Source: Legionella nautarum
Lineage (GTDB): Bacteria; Pseudomonadota; Gammaproteobacteria; Legionellales; Legionellaceae
Assembly: GCF_001467895.1 (NCBI RefSeq)
Contig: NZ_LNYO01000017.1
Coordinates: forward strand, 106,918-170,917
Length of the DNA stretch: 64,000 nucleotides
Direction of reading: 5' to 3'
Of this stretch, positions 1-8,916 are shown one piece after another. The notes beneath the pieces were generated by a model. It did no database searches. It saw only the letters and a list, made by a program, of their open reading frames with translations, and was not told where the DNA came from. How positions within the stretch are numbered: position 1 is the first letter of the stretch; every line of letters starts with the position of its first letter. The position numbers were made by a program, and so were the translations under genes.

Positions 1-1
1 G

Positions 2-94
2 TATAAACAATTAACCGTTGGTCAGCGCGTTTCCTATCTCTTAAAGAAAGGTGAAAAAGGCGAGTTTGCCACTCAAGTGCAAGCAATTGATTAA
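2..94 (+). CDS. C-terminal fragment of a cold-shock-domain-like protein
   Basis: Only the last 30 codons lie in the window, read in the frame starting at base 2 and ending in TAA at 92-94. The fragment contains VGQRVSY and GEKGEFATQV, which resemble the last strands of a CspA-type OB fold (typical pattern: EGQ.V.F....G.KG..A..V). That family binds single-stranded RNA/DNA. The nucleic-acid-binding RNP motifs would lie upstream of the window, so the assignment rests on the tail alone and is tentative. Confidence 0.5.
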   Translation, partial: YKQLTVGQRVSYLLKKGEKGEFATQVQAID

Positions 95-114
95 CTCCTA
101 AAGAGTTTTGTTTT

Positions 115-1719
115 ATGTTAGATGTACGAAATTTAAGCATGGTGTTTGGCAAAAAATCCTTATTCCAAGATGTGGATTTAATTTTATTGCCTTCTCAACG
201 ATACGGTGTCGTGGGCGCCAATGGCACCGGCAAATCAACCTTTTTAAAAATTCTTGCAGGCGAAGAATCGCCTAGCCAAGGCACTGTTGAAAAAGCAAAA
301 TCTTTAAATCTTGGCATTTTAAAGCAAGATCATTTTCGCTATGAAGAAGATAAACTCATTGATGTGGTGATTCAAGGTAACACCCATTTATGGGATGCGC
401 TAATTGAAAAGAATAAATTGTATACTAAAGAAGAATTCACTGAAGAAGATGGATATCGCCTCAGCGAACTGGAAGAAATTGTTATGCATCATAACGGCTA
501 TGATGCGGAGCATTCGGCAAAAAATTTATTATTAGGTCTAGGGATAGCAGAAAAATACCACGACAAACCGCTGAGTGCTCTGTCTGGTGGTTACAAATTA
601 AGAGTTTTGCTAGCGCAAGTCCTTTATCAACAACCTGATATTATGTTATTGGATGAACCCACCAACCATTTGGATATTGTCTCAATTGCTTGGCTACAAC
701 AATTTTTAAAAACCTTTCCTGGACTACTTATTTTTATCTCCCATGATCGTAGTTTTTTGAATGCAGTATCGACCAATATCCTCGATATTGATTACGATAC
801 TATTTCAAATTATCCAGGTAGTTATGATCAATTTGTCGCTGCCAAAGAAGAGCGGTTGCTATTGAAACAAAGCGAACTAAAGAATCAAGAAAAGAAAATT
901 AACGCTATGCAAACCTTTGTCGATCGCTTTGGTGCTAAAGCATCTAAAGCCACCCAAGCAGCTTCTCGTCAAAAAATGATTGACCGCATTCAATTGGTTG
1001 AAATAAAAGAGTCCAACATTCAGAAACCTTACTTTAATTTCCAGCAACGCAAAGCTTCTGGTAAATCAATTATTAATGTAGAAAAGATCCACAAAAACTT
1101 TGGTGAAAAAAGAGTATTAAATGAAGTCGGCTTTGCACTTTATCGTAGTGATAAATGCGCCATTATCGGCCCTAATGGCATTGGAAAATCGACTCTTTTA
1201 AAAATCTTATTAAATGAGCTTCCTGCGGATAATGGCAGTTTTGAATGGAGTGAAACCGTATCTCTAGGGTATTTTTCTCAAGACTACCGTACATTATTAG
1301 ACCCAGAACTGACTATATTACAATGGATGGAAGATAATGTGGTCGCCACTTCCCAGGAAATACGCAACACCTTAGGGCAAGTTTTATTTCGTGGTACGGA
1401 CGTTGAGAAAAAAATTGCGATGCTAAGCGGCGGTGAATCAGCACGGCTAGTTATGGCAAAAATCATCTTAGAAAAACCGAATGTCCTTATCCTTGATGAA
1501 CCAACCAACCACCTGGATTTGGAATCTATTGATGCCTTAATTGATGCCTTGCGAGTTTATTCAGGCACCGTTTTATTCGTCAGTCATAATCGCTACTTTA
1601 TTGATAAAATCTCCACAAGGGTTCTTGTATTAACCGAGCGCTATGGCGCACAAAATTACTTAGGGAACTATCAAGAATACTTAGATCAATTTGGTCAAGA
1701 TTATTTAGGAACGGCATAA
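115..1719 (+). CDS. ybiT: ABC-F family ATPase, YbiT-like
   Basis: This 534-residue protein has two ABC ATPase domains in tandem and no membrane segment, the ABC-F layout. Walker A motifs are GANGTGKST (residues 34-42) and GPNGIGKST (about 352-360). The signatures are LSGGY and LSGGES, and both Walker B regions end in LLDEPTNHLD or LILDEPTNHLD. Length and the linker sequence (SRFGAKASKATQA-type block) fit E. coli YbiT (530 residues). Characterised ABC-F proteins bind the ribosomal E site and modulate elongation; the exact role of YbiT is not settled. The gene follows the cold-shock-like tail by 20 bp and may be cotranscribed with it. It stands alone downstream. Confidence 0.9.
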   Translation: MLDVRNLSMVFGKKSLFQDVDLILLPSQRYGVVGANGTGKSTFLKILAGEESPSQGTVEKAKSLNLGILKQDHFRYEEDKLIDVVIQGNTHLWDALIEKNKLYTKEEFTEEDGYRLSELEEIVMHHNGYDAEHSAKNLLLGLGIAEKYHDKPLSALSGGYKLRVLLAQVLYQQPDIMLLDEPTNHLDIVSIAWLQQFLKTFPGLLIFISHDRSFLNAVSTNILDIDYDTISNYPGSYDQFVAAKEERLLLKQSELKNQEKKINAMQTFVDRFGAKASKATQAASRQKMIDRIQLVEIKESNIQKPYFNFQQRKASGKSIINVEKIHKNFGEKRVLNEVGFALYRSDKCAIIGPNGIGKSTLLKILLNELPADNGSFEWSETVSLGYFSQDYRTLLDPELTILQWMEDNVVATSQEIRNTLGQVLFRGTDVEKKIAMLSGGESARLVMAKIILEKPNVLILDEPTNHLDLESIDALIDALRVYSGTVLFVSHNRYFIDKISTRVLVLTERYGAQNYLGNYQEYLDQFGQDYLGTA

Positions 1720-1720
1720 G

Positions 1721-1945
1721 CGCAATGGTAAGCAAGCCTTGCGGATACATACGGCATTTCGATGAAGACCTTCAATTACAAAACCATTTTTTTCATAGAG
1801 CCTAATTGCAGGTTTATCATTTTCACGCACCATGAGTTCTAGGAGTTAACCCTTTTCTCCTAGCTTCCCCTATAGCATTTTTGATTAATGCTTGCCCTAT
1901 ACCTTTCCCTCGGTAGGAAGCTAAAACAGCCATTCCCATTATGGC
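1721..1945 (-). pseudogene. GNAT acetyltransferase remnant (frameshifted)
   Basis: Read on the minus strand, this stretch encodes MGMAVLASYRGKGIGQALI, the acetyl-CoA-binding motif A of GNAT N-acetyltransferases (RGKGIG). After a frame change near 1830 it continues with LMVREND-type sequence and AIRLYEKNGF, the usual C-terminal GNAT strand. The two halves are in different frames and the N-terminal half is absent, being replaced by the end of the neighbouring transporter gene. It is therefore a broken gene. Sequencing error could explain the frameshift but not the missing N-terminus. Confidence 0.75.
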
Positions 1946-2640
1946 TTTGTACTAGCGTAAAGTAATTCAATATTTTTAGACTTTATGGCTTGTATATACA
2001 AGCAGATGAAAACAATAAACACCAGTAGGAGCACTATTAATGATGGTGAGAAAGTAACTCCTGTTTTCTCAACTAAAATCAGAGATATTAATGGTGTTAA
2101 TCCCGCTGATAAACTTGCAGCAACAGAATATAAAACAGATAAAACTGTACAGCGCAAATTAATCGGAAACATTTCTGCTAACATCACAGGTACAGTGGCA
2201 TAATATGCGCCCGCAGGTATCGCAATTAATGCCTGACTGATGGCTAATTGATAAAAATCACCACTAGATAAAAAATAGAAAAAAGGTTGTGACAGAAATA
2301 GAAAACCTATGCTTGCTACAATGACAATTTTCTCACGATTAATTTTATCTGATAATCTCCCAACTATAGGAAATACCCATAACAAAACTATCAATGAAAT
2401 AATGTTGGACATCATAATCTCATGTTCACTAAAAGTACCATAAATGTGGGCTTGTATTGGAGCATAAAGAAAAATTTGAGAGGTTGTTGTAACGCCTAAG
2501 CAGCTTAAGATAAAAACAAATAATGCTTGTAATTTATTTGTTTTGGCGTACTGAACAGATTGTGTAAACGCCATGTCAAAGGACTCAATCAAATTACCCA
2601 TCATACCGGCTAATATGATTCGGGTTTGATGTCTCATCAT
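1939..2640 (-). pseudogene. MFS/MHS-type transporter with a large internal deletion
   Basis: The 233-residue frame begins with a first transmembrane helix typical of the metabolite:H+ symporter subfamily (GNLIESFDMAF, compare GNxIEWYDF). It then jumps into sequence (QSVQYAKTNKLQALF) that resembles the central loop and helix 7 of such carriers, followed by about five more helices including GRLSDKINREK. Family members have about 430 residues and 12 helices, so roughly helices 2-6 are missing while the frame is kept. It overlaps the upstream deformylase gene by an ATGA junction. Transport function is unlikely. A real short protein cannot be excluded without comparison to relatives. Confidence 0.6.
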
Positions 2641-3161
2641 ATCTGAGCCTTGTTTTGTAATTCTGATTTTGTTGTTAATGTTTTTTTATCCTGAATACGA
2701 TCTAAAAACAAATAGCCATTGAGGTGATCAATTTCATGTTGTAGGACTCTTGCCTCTAATCCATATGCCTTTTTGGAAATGAAATTACCATCAACATCAA
2801 AACCGAAATATTCAATATCCATTGCTCTTGGTACCTGCCCCATAATGTCACCGCAATTTAGACAGCCTTCATAACCTGTTTGAATGCCTTCAGATAAGAT
2901 TTTTAATGATGGATTAATAAGAGCTGTGTCCGGTATTGGGTATTCTAGATTTCGTCGTTTAGTGTATGCCGAGCTAAATACAATAACCCTTTTACTGACA
3001 CCTATTTGAGGCGCAGCAACTCCTACAGCAGATCTTTCTTTCATTATGTTAAATAAATCTTGAATTAATTCTTTTAGCCATATACTGCCAAATTCCGACT
3101 CCAAGATTGACTCAGCAACTTGCCTCAAAACAGGATCATTTTTACTTAGTAGTGCCTTCAT
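2637..3161 (-). CDS. def: Peptide deformylase
   Basis: This enzyme removes the formyl group from N-terminal methionine of new proteins, using a metal held by one Cys and two His. The 174-residue product shows all three family motifs: GVAAPQIG (motif 1), EGCLNCGD (motif 2, normally EGCLS) and QHEIDHLNG (motif 3, HExxH). Motif 2 is slightly divergent but keeps the Cys ligand. The gene is not next to fmt, the usual housekeeping arrangement, so it is probably an accessory second copy. It overlaps the damaged transporter gene by 4 bp. The divergent motif could reflect resistance or a specialised substrate, which is inference. Confidence 0.88.
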   Translation of the reverse strand: MKALLSKNDPVLRQVAESILESEFGSIWLKELIQDLFNIMKERSAVGVAAPQIGVSKRVIVFSSAYTKRRNLEYPIPDTALINPSLKILSEGIQTGYEGCLNCGDIMGQVPRAMDIEYFGFDVDGNFISKKAYGLEARVLQHEIDHLNGYLFLDRIQDKKTLTTKSELQNKAQI

Positions 3162-3354
3162 AATTCACCAGGTTATTATTAATAATTAATTCTAAATGGG
3201 GTTTGAATTTAATAATTTCATTTTGTTTAGGAAGAGGAATAGCTCTAATAATTTCCCGTAAACAATATTTTCCTATCGCTACTAGTTTCTCGCTTTGGTT
3301 AAGAAGCTGCCTTTCTAGTATTTTTATAATGTGAAAAATTAATACGATTTGACT
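3142..3354 (-). other. Open frame without a clear start, upstream of the deformylase gene
   Basis: About 70 codons are open here on the minus strand, ending in a TAA that overlaps the start of the deformylase gene. The translation (for example LVAIGKYCLREIIRA and KPHLELIINNNLVNYEG) looks protein-like rather than random. There is no ATG near its upstream end and a stop lies just before it. It may be the 3' remnant of a gene once cotranscribed with def. No family is recognised. Confidence 0.25.
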
Positions 3355-3370
3355 TCATTTACCCTAGACT

Positions 3371-3781
3371 TCACTCAGCCGTCGGTAATTCATCAAATCG
3401 TTTTAAATCTATTAGGCTATCTTCCCAAGATGAGCGACTTTTATAGAAAATATGTGCCGTTGGTTCAAGAGAAATGTCTTTATCTAAGCTGCCTGCTGGC
3501 AAAATTACCTGGCTGTTTTCTTGTCTAGGAAGTGGGCTGCCGCAAGTTTTGCAAAAGGCTCGTTGTTTTCTTGTATTCTCTAACTTGAAGGAGGTGAGAT
3601 TATCCTTACCTTTCTCCCATATTAATTGAGCCTCTTCAAAAAACACGTTAGCACCATGAGCCGAGCCAGTTTCTTTTCTACATCGACTACAATGACAGAA
3701 ATACATCGCTTGTGGTTTTTGTTCTGCTGTGATGATATAACGACAGGCACCACATAAACATTCACCTTGATATTGCTTCAT
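3371..3781 (-). CDS. GFA/CENP-V-fold zinc protein
   Basis: A 136-residue protein of the glutathione-dependent formaldehyde-activating (GFA) fold. Zinc-binding cysteines occur as CLCGACR near the N-terminus, CHCSRCRK in the middle and CKTCGSPL further on, the expected order for the fold. The start is placed at 3781 rather than at an ATG 18 codons upstream because an AGGAG sits about 9 bases before it. Family members are Zn proteins; true formaldehyde activation is shown for few. No formaldehyde dehydrogenase gene is adjacent, so the substrate is unknown. Confidence 0.8.
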   Translation of the reverse strand: MKQYQGECLCGACRYIITAEQKPQAMYFCHCSRCRKETGSAHGANVFFEEAQLIWEKGKDNLTSFKLENTRKQRAFCKTCGSPLPRQENSQVILPAGSLDKDISLEPTAHIFYKSRSSWEDSLIDLKRFDELPTAE

Positions 3782-4134
3782 TTTTGAAATACTCCTAACT
3801 GGGTGCCCTCGCTGGGGCTTAACAACCTCGATCATTCATATTGTTATCAGGCCTAATTGTACCTTCGATTGATTCTATCTGTTTTTGCGTACCGACAGGA
3901 GTCTAAATCATAAAGGACTTATGTCACAGTTCACAATCACATAATTTATACGGCTTAAGTTAATTAGAAGTGTCAAGCCACAGAATGACGAATGAAGTAC
4001 TTAGTAATAGCCCACCCAGACTGGTTGGTTCTTAACGAAATAAACCCAAAATTTACAAATAGTGACAAAATCGTTTGCATTTTACACAAGTTTTAGATTA
4101 ATCTGGAAGTGCTCACAAGTATAAGGAGATCATG
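3782..4134. other. Intergenic region, 353 bp
   Basis: The stretch separates the divergently transcribed GFA-fold gene and the small Glu/Lys-rich gene. It is AT-rich. Apart from the AGGAG sites of the two flanking genes I see no open frame, RNA gene or strong repeat in it; it presumably holds both promoters. Confidence 0.5.
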
Positions 4135-4473
4135 ATGGGTAAAAAAAAGGCAGACACTCAGGCAGTCACTGACGATAAAAAAACAAATCAAACTTGTTCC
4201 GGTCAGGGCCCACGTTTTTTTAATCCGAAACAAAAAAGAGCAGCACGAACAGAAACATCTGGGCAAACTCTCAACGTGCAAGATAGAGTGGAGGCTAGTA
4301 CTCATGCTTTATTGGCTGGAATTTTAGCGGAATTACAAGCTAAAAATAAGCGTAAAAGCGAGAAAGATGAGAAGAAAAAAGAAAAAGAAGAAAAAAAATT
4401 GAAACTTGACCAAGAAGCACAAGCAGAAGATGCAGCCCGATTCGAAGAAGTCCGACATTCTATCTACAGTTAG
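4135..4473 (+). CDS. Small Lys/Glu-rich protein, possible secreted effector
   Basis: A 112-residue protein with no recognised domain. It is highly charged: a basic N-terminus (GKKKAD, KQKRAARTE), then an extended helix rich in Lys and Glu (about residues 75-100) and a short tail ending SIYS. Two ATGs are adjacent (4132 and 4135); AGGAG at 4124-4128 favours the second, with 6 bases of spacing. The Glu-rich block close to the C-terminus resembles the E-block signal described for Dot/Icm substrates of Legionella, but charged coiled-coil proteins can match this by chance. Function unknown. Confidence 0.6.
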   Translation: MGKKKADTQAVTDDKKTNQTCSGQGPRFFNPKQKRAARTETSGQTLNVQDRVEASTHALLAGILAELQAKNKRKSEKDEKKKEKEEKKLKLDQEAQAEDAARFEEVRHSIYS

Positions 4474-4537
4474 TTTTTTTGGATATTATGTTAAACCTAG
4501 CATTCTTAACTTCACACATTAAAAACTCAATGCGTGC

Positions 4538-4569
4538 AGCCTTGATGAAGCGAAAGCCTAATCAAGGCT
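4538..4569. repeat. Inverted repeat (9-bp arms)
   Basis: The arms AGCCTTGAT (4538-4546) and ATCAAGGCT (4561-4569) flank a 14-base loop in the gap between the small charged protein and the aas-like gene. There is no T-run, so it is a poor terminator; it more likely belongs to a dispersed palindromic repeat. Confidence 0.55.
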
Positions 4570-4755
4570 ACTTAGAACACCTCTATAAAACACCAATAGT
4601 ATTAATTTCTTATACCTAAAGTCTAAGCAAAATAGTAACTGTTCATCATCCTAGAACAAATTATTTTCTTTGTTTAAATTCTAAGAACTTTACAAATTTA
4701 ACCATTTAAAAAGTCTTAGCTTTTTTAAGCAATCAAGAAGTTCTTGGAGTACAAA

Positions 4756-7700
4756 ATGACATTAACAAAAATTAAAGGTTTCTTTTCTTATATGATGCTT
4801 GTTTTCTTTAATACTTTTATTGATTTAGGTCATAAAATATTAATTCAGGATACCCTTTATCAAACACTTACAGGATCAGCTTACACCATTTTTTCATCGA
4901 TAATTAATGCACTAATTCTTTTGCCTTATATTTTGTTATTTACCCCTTCTGGATTTATTGCCGATAAATACCCGAAAACAAAGGTATTGCAAGTGACTGC
5001 GGCAGCAGCGATTCCTTTAACCATTTTGATCACTTACTGTTATTTTCAAGGATTTTTTTGGGGAGCATTTTCCTTAACTTTTTTATTGGCGATTCAAAGC
5101 GCTCTGAATTCACCAGCAAAATATGGTTATATTAAAGAATTATTTGGTAAAGAACATCTCTCCCAAGTCAATGCGATTATTCAAACTTTAACCATTATCG
5201 CTATCCTTGCTGGAACCATTGTTTTTACTTGTATTTTTAGCTACTGCATTAAGCTTGAAAATTTACAAAGTAGTAATGATAAAATTTTATTACTAAAATC
5301 CTTTGCTCCAGCAGGATTTTTGCTGATTGCTTTTTCAATTTTTGAAACGTTGATGACCTTTAATTTAGTGAAAAACAAAGCGGCTGATCCACAATCACAC
5401 TATGAATTTTCCCAATATTTTAAAGGCAACTATTTAAAATCTTATTTCAACAAAACTCGCCAATCGCCTATCATTTTTTCGTGCATGATCGGCTTATCCC
5501 TGTTTTGGGCTATCAATCAAGTCCTCTTGGCAAGTTATGGGGCTTATTTAAAAGATCATGTCGGTCCGGTCAGTGTTTTCTTTGCCCAAGGGTCGCTTGC
5601 GGTAGCGGGAATAGGCATTTTACTAGGCGCTTTGTATGCGGGTAAAGTATCGAAAGGATTTGTAGAAACTGGTTTAATCCCGGTCGCCGCTGTCGGCATT
5701 GCTTTTGGACTTTTTATTCTTTCTTTTCTCTCCAATACAACAGCAATTGTCCTGCTATTTTTAGCCTATGGCTTCTTTGGTGGCATGTTAATTGTTCCAC
5801 TGAATGCCTTAATCCAGTTTAATGCACCTCGACAAGAAGCTGGTAAGGTCCAATCGGCCAACAACTTTCTACAAAATTGCTTTATGCTCGTTTTTTTAGG
5901 ATTGACCGTGCTTCTCAGCATAGTCGGTGTAGACAGCCAACTCCTGCTTTATGGCTTATTCATTATCGCCTTAATGGGTTCGGTTTATACCATCACTACT
6001 TTGCCACAATCTTTAATCCGTTATGTGCTGTATTTTATCGCCTCACGATTTTATCGGCTTAGTGTCCATCAATTAGATAACCTACCCTCATCCGGCGGCG
6101 TGTTATTACTAGGAAATCACGTCAGCTTTATCGACTGGGCGGTATTGCAAATTGCTTGTCCTCGACCCATTCGCTTTGTTATGGAGCGATCCATTTATGA
6201 AATTTGGTATTTAAACTGGTTATTCAAAAAATTTAAAGTCATTCCTATTGCTCGAGGTGCTAGTCAAAAAGCACTCGTAGAAATTAATACGGCCTTGAAT
6301 AATGGTGAAGTAGTCGCTCTGTTCCCAGAAGGACGGCTCACTCGAAATGGCCAAATGGGGACCTTTCGCACAGGTTTTGAGCGTGCTGCTGTTGATGCAA
6401 ATGCAGTAATTATTCCTTTCTATATTCACGGTCTCTGGGGCTCTAAAACATCTTACAAAAAAGAAATAAAAACGGGTAATCCTCGTCAAGTGTCTGTGAT
6501 TTATGGATCTAAAATGGAGATCTCAAGTTCTGCCCGGGAAGTCAAACAAAAGGTGGCGGAGCTTTCCATTAAAGCTTGGAAATATTCAATTGGTGAACTT
6601 AAAAATATCCAATCAGAATGGCTTTCCCAAGTCAAAAAAAGAAAGCGTTCACCAGCTATTATTGAGGAAAATGGCAAAGCAATATCCATGCAAGCTTTGC
6701 TAGGTCTTGTTCTTTTCTTACGTCGAAAAATAAAAAAACAAGTGCATCAACAACAAAATATCGGCCTGGTTTTACCGACCAGTACTGCCGCTGTTATTGC
6801 TAATTTAACGGTTCTCATTTCGGGTAAAACAATCGTTAATTTAAACTATACTTCGGGCAATTTATCGTTTGAATCAGCAATGAAACAGGCGTCCATTCGT
6901 ACCCTCATTACCTCGCGCCAATTTTTAACTCAATTAGAAAAGCGAGGTATCCTACTTAATGAGTTATTAGACTCCGTCCAAGTCATTTATCTCGAAGATC
7001 TAAAATTCCAGAAAAACAAAGCTGCCATCTTTGCTTATAATCTACTCACTCAATGGATGCCAGCCAGTTTAATCAAACTTTTTTTCTTCAAAAAAAGCGA
7101 GATTCACTCAACAGCAGCCATTTTATTTAGTAGCGGCTCTGAGGGTGAACCTAAGGGGGTGAAGCTGACGCATGCGAATTTATTAGGCAACATCAATCAA
7201 GTCTCAACGGTATTTGGTATCGAAAATCACGACCTCATGCTCAATTCCTTACCTCTATTTCATGCTTTTGGCTTAACTGTCACCACCTTAATGCCTCTTT
7301 TAAAAGGCATACCTATGCTTTGCTATCCTGATCCCACCAAAGCCCTAGTTATCGCTAAATTGATTTATAAACATAGGCTAACCCTTGTCTGTTCAACTTC
7401 TAGTTTATTGAGGTTGTATACGCAAAATGCTGCTATTCACCCGCAAATGTTGCAATCCTTGCGCATGGTAGTTGCTGGCGCAGAAAAGTTATCCCCGGTT
7501 GTTTATAAAGAATTTAAAGAAAAATTTAATCGAGAAATTTATGAGGGCTATGGGGCCACTGAGGTAGCACCCGTAGCGAGTTGTAATTTGCCAGATGCAG
7601 TTTCTATCGATGATTGGCATATTCACAAAGCGGGAAAGACAGGTTCTGTGGGGTTGCCCTTGCCGGGTTGTGCGTTCAGAGTGGTTGATCCTCTCAGTTT

Positions 7701-8196
7701 AGAAGACCTACCTATCGGGCAAGACGGGCTCGTGTTGATAGGTGGTACGCAGGTGATGGAGGGTTATTTGAATTTACCTGAAAAAACGCAGGAAGTGCTC
7801 ATTCATGATGATAACTATAGCTGGTACAAAACGGGCGATAAAGGCCATCTGGATAAGGACGGCTTTCTTACGATTGTTGACAGGTACTCACGTTTTGCTA
7901 AAGTTGCCGGCGAAATGCTTAGCTTAAGCCAGCTTGAACAAGAATGGCAGCAGCATGCTCGAGAGGAAAATATCGAACTCATGGCTCTGGCAATTCCTGA
8001 TGAAAAAAAGGGAGAAAAGCTAGTTCTTCTTTATTCTGCAAGTATCGCTGAAAATGAATTATGGCAACGCTTGATGGCAGCCAATCTTCCAAAACTTCGC
8101 CTGCCAGGGCAAATTAAACAACTCGCTGCACTACCAAAACTTGGTAATGGTAAGCGGGATTATCAGCTCGCTAAGCAATTGTTAACTTCTTTTTAA
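4756..8196 (+). CDS. aas: LplT-PlsC-acyl-ACP synthetase fusion (lysophospholipid import and reacylation)
   Basis: This 1146-residue protein carries the whole lysophospholipid salvage route in one chain. Residues 1 to about 410 form an MFS permease like LplT, which flips lysophospholipids across the inner membrane. About 425-620 form a PlsC-type acyltransferase with the H-x4-D site NHVSFID (H455, D460) and FPEGRL. About 630-1146 form an AMP-forming acyl-ACP synthetase with FSSGSEGEPKG, GYGATE, KTGDKG and a C-terminal Lys (GNGKRD). In E. coli these are two genes, lplT and aas. The start is ATG 4756, with GGAG 6 bases upstream; a TTG at 4744 is possible but overlaps that site. It converges on the XRE gene with a 15-bp overlap. 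Confidence 0.92.
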   Translation: MTLTKIKGFFSYMMLVFFNTFIDLGHKILIQDTLYQTLTGSAYTIFSSIINALILLPYILLFTPSGFIADKYPKTKVLQVTAAAAIPLTILITYCYFQGFFWGAFSLTFLLAIQSALNSPAKYGYIKELFGKEHLSQVNAIIQTLTIIAILAGTIVFTCIFSYCIKLENLQSSNDKILLLKSFAPAGFLLIAFSIFETLMTFNLVKNKAADPQSHYEFSQYFKGNYLKSYFNKTRQSPIIFSCMIGLSLFWAINQVLLASYGAYLKDHVGPVSVFFAQGSLAVAGIGILLGALYAGKVSKGFVETGLIPVAAVGIAFGLFILSFLSNTTAIVLLFLAYGFFGGMLIVPLNALIQFNAPRQEAGKVQSANNFLQNCFMLVFLGLTVLLSIVGVDSQLLLYGLFIIALMGSVYTITTLPQSLIRYVLYFIASRFYRLSVHQLDNLPSSGGVLLLGNHVSFIDWAVLQIACPRPIRFVMERSIYEIWYLNWLFKKFKVIPIARGASQKALVEINTALNNGEVVALFPEGRLTRNGQMGTFRTGFERAAVDANAVIIPFYIHGLWGSKTSYKKEIKTGNPRQVSVIYGSKMEISSSAREVKQKVAELSIKAWKYSIGELKNIQSEWLSQVKKRKRSPAIIEENGKAISMQALLGLVLFLRRKIKKQVHQQQNIGLVLPTSTAAVIANLTVLISGKTIVNLNYTSGNLSFESAMKQASIRTLITSRQFLTQLEKRGILLNELLDSVQVIYLEDLKFQKNKAAIFAYNLLTQWMPASLIKLFFFKKSEIHSTAAILFSSGSEGEPKGVKLTHANLLGNINQVSTVFGIENHDLMLNSLPLFHAFGLTVTTLMPLLKGIPMLCYPDPTKALVIAKLIYKHRLTLVCSTSSLLRLYTQNAAIHPQMLQSLRMVVAGAEKLSPVVYKEFKEKFNREIYEGYGATEVAPVASCNLPDAVSIDDWHIHKAGKTGSVGLPLPGCAFRVVDPLSLEDLPIGQDGLVLIGGTQVMEGYLNLPEKTQEVLIHDDNYSWYKTGDKGHLDKDGFLTIVDRYSRFAKVAGEMLSLSQLEQEWQQHAREENIELMALAIPDEKKGEKLVLLYSASIAENELWQRLMAANLPKLRLPGQIKQLAALPKLGNGKRDYQLAKQLLTSF

Positions 8197-8916
8197 ACGA
8201 TCAAAAATAGGAGGAACCCATGGCCGCATTGCAATAACCAATGCGGTTCCATGGCGTTTTTCAATCGGTATATCCACTGTATCCCGACAAAGTTTGACGA
8301 ATTCATTCGCTGCTTTATTAAGAAGTTGCTGAAATAACAGATTATCTTGTTCACTGAGCATCCCACTTCTAACCAAATATAATTCGCTGGGATTTTCAAA
8401 ATTAGAGCTAAAAAAATCATTTTGAATTTTTTCCTGAAAAAACCGCTGAATCGGACCATCAGGAATCCAATGGAAATCAGGATCAATCAGACGCTTAAAA
8501 CGATTCCCAGGCTGTAATTCGATAAATTTCATACGATCTAGGCGCGCAGCATGTTGAATCAAAGCATGTTCCGAAATGCTGTAATATTGCAGAATATCAG
8601 TGAACGTCCAATGATTAAGAATGCAAATGGCAACCAGTAGTAATTCCAATTCACTAACTAGCTCCTTTTCCTGGCTTTTTGATAAATGCAAAATACGCTT
8701 TTTCCCCTTCTCTAAAATCGCAAACACTTCCGATAATGACAGACTAAGGCAAGAGCAAATCGCTTCTAAACGGCTTAAATTAATGTCTTGTTGTGTAAAC
8801 ATGCGCTTTACACTGGCTTCCGATAAATTCAGTTTTTCAGCAAGCAATTTATAAGTGAAACCTTGCGCGCGAAGTTGTTTTTTTAGAATTTCAAATAGAT
8901 CATCAAGTTGTGTCAT
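8182..8916 (-). CDS. XRE-family transcriptional regulator
   Basis: This 244-residue protein has an N-terminal Cro/C1-type helix-turn-helix (about residues 21-65: TYKLLAEKLNLSEASVKRMF, then LSRLEAICSCLSLSLSEVF). A long, mostly helical C-terminal domain of unknown fold follows. XRE proteins bind operator DNA as dimers; the C-terminal part probably senses a ligand or mediates oligomerisation. The target is unknown. Its 3' end overlaps the end of the convergent aas-like gene. Confidence 0.85.
   Translation of the reverse strand: MTQLDDLFEILKKQLRAQGFTYKLLAEKLNLSEASVKRMFTQQDINLSRLEAICSCLSLSLSEVFAILEKGKKRILHLSKSQEKELVSELELLLVAICILNHWTFTDILQYYSISEHALIQHAARLDRMKFIELQPGNRFKRLIDPDFHWIPDGPIQRFFQEKIQNDFFSSNFENPSELYLVRSGMLSEQDNLLFQQLLNKAANEFVKLCRDTVDIPIEKRHGTALVIAMRPWVPPIFDRLKRS

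Noticed and set aside
4093..4305. Minus-strand frame opposite the small Lys/Glu-rich gene
   Set aside because: No start signal and low-complexity composition mirrored from the charged gene.
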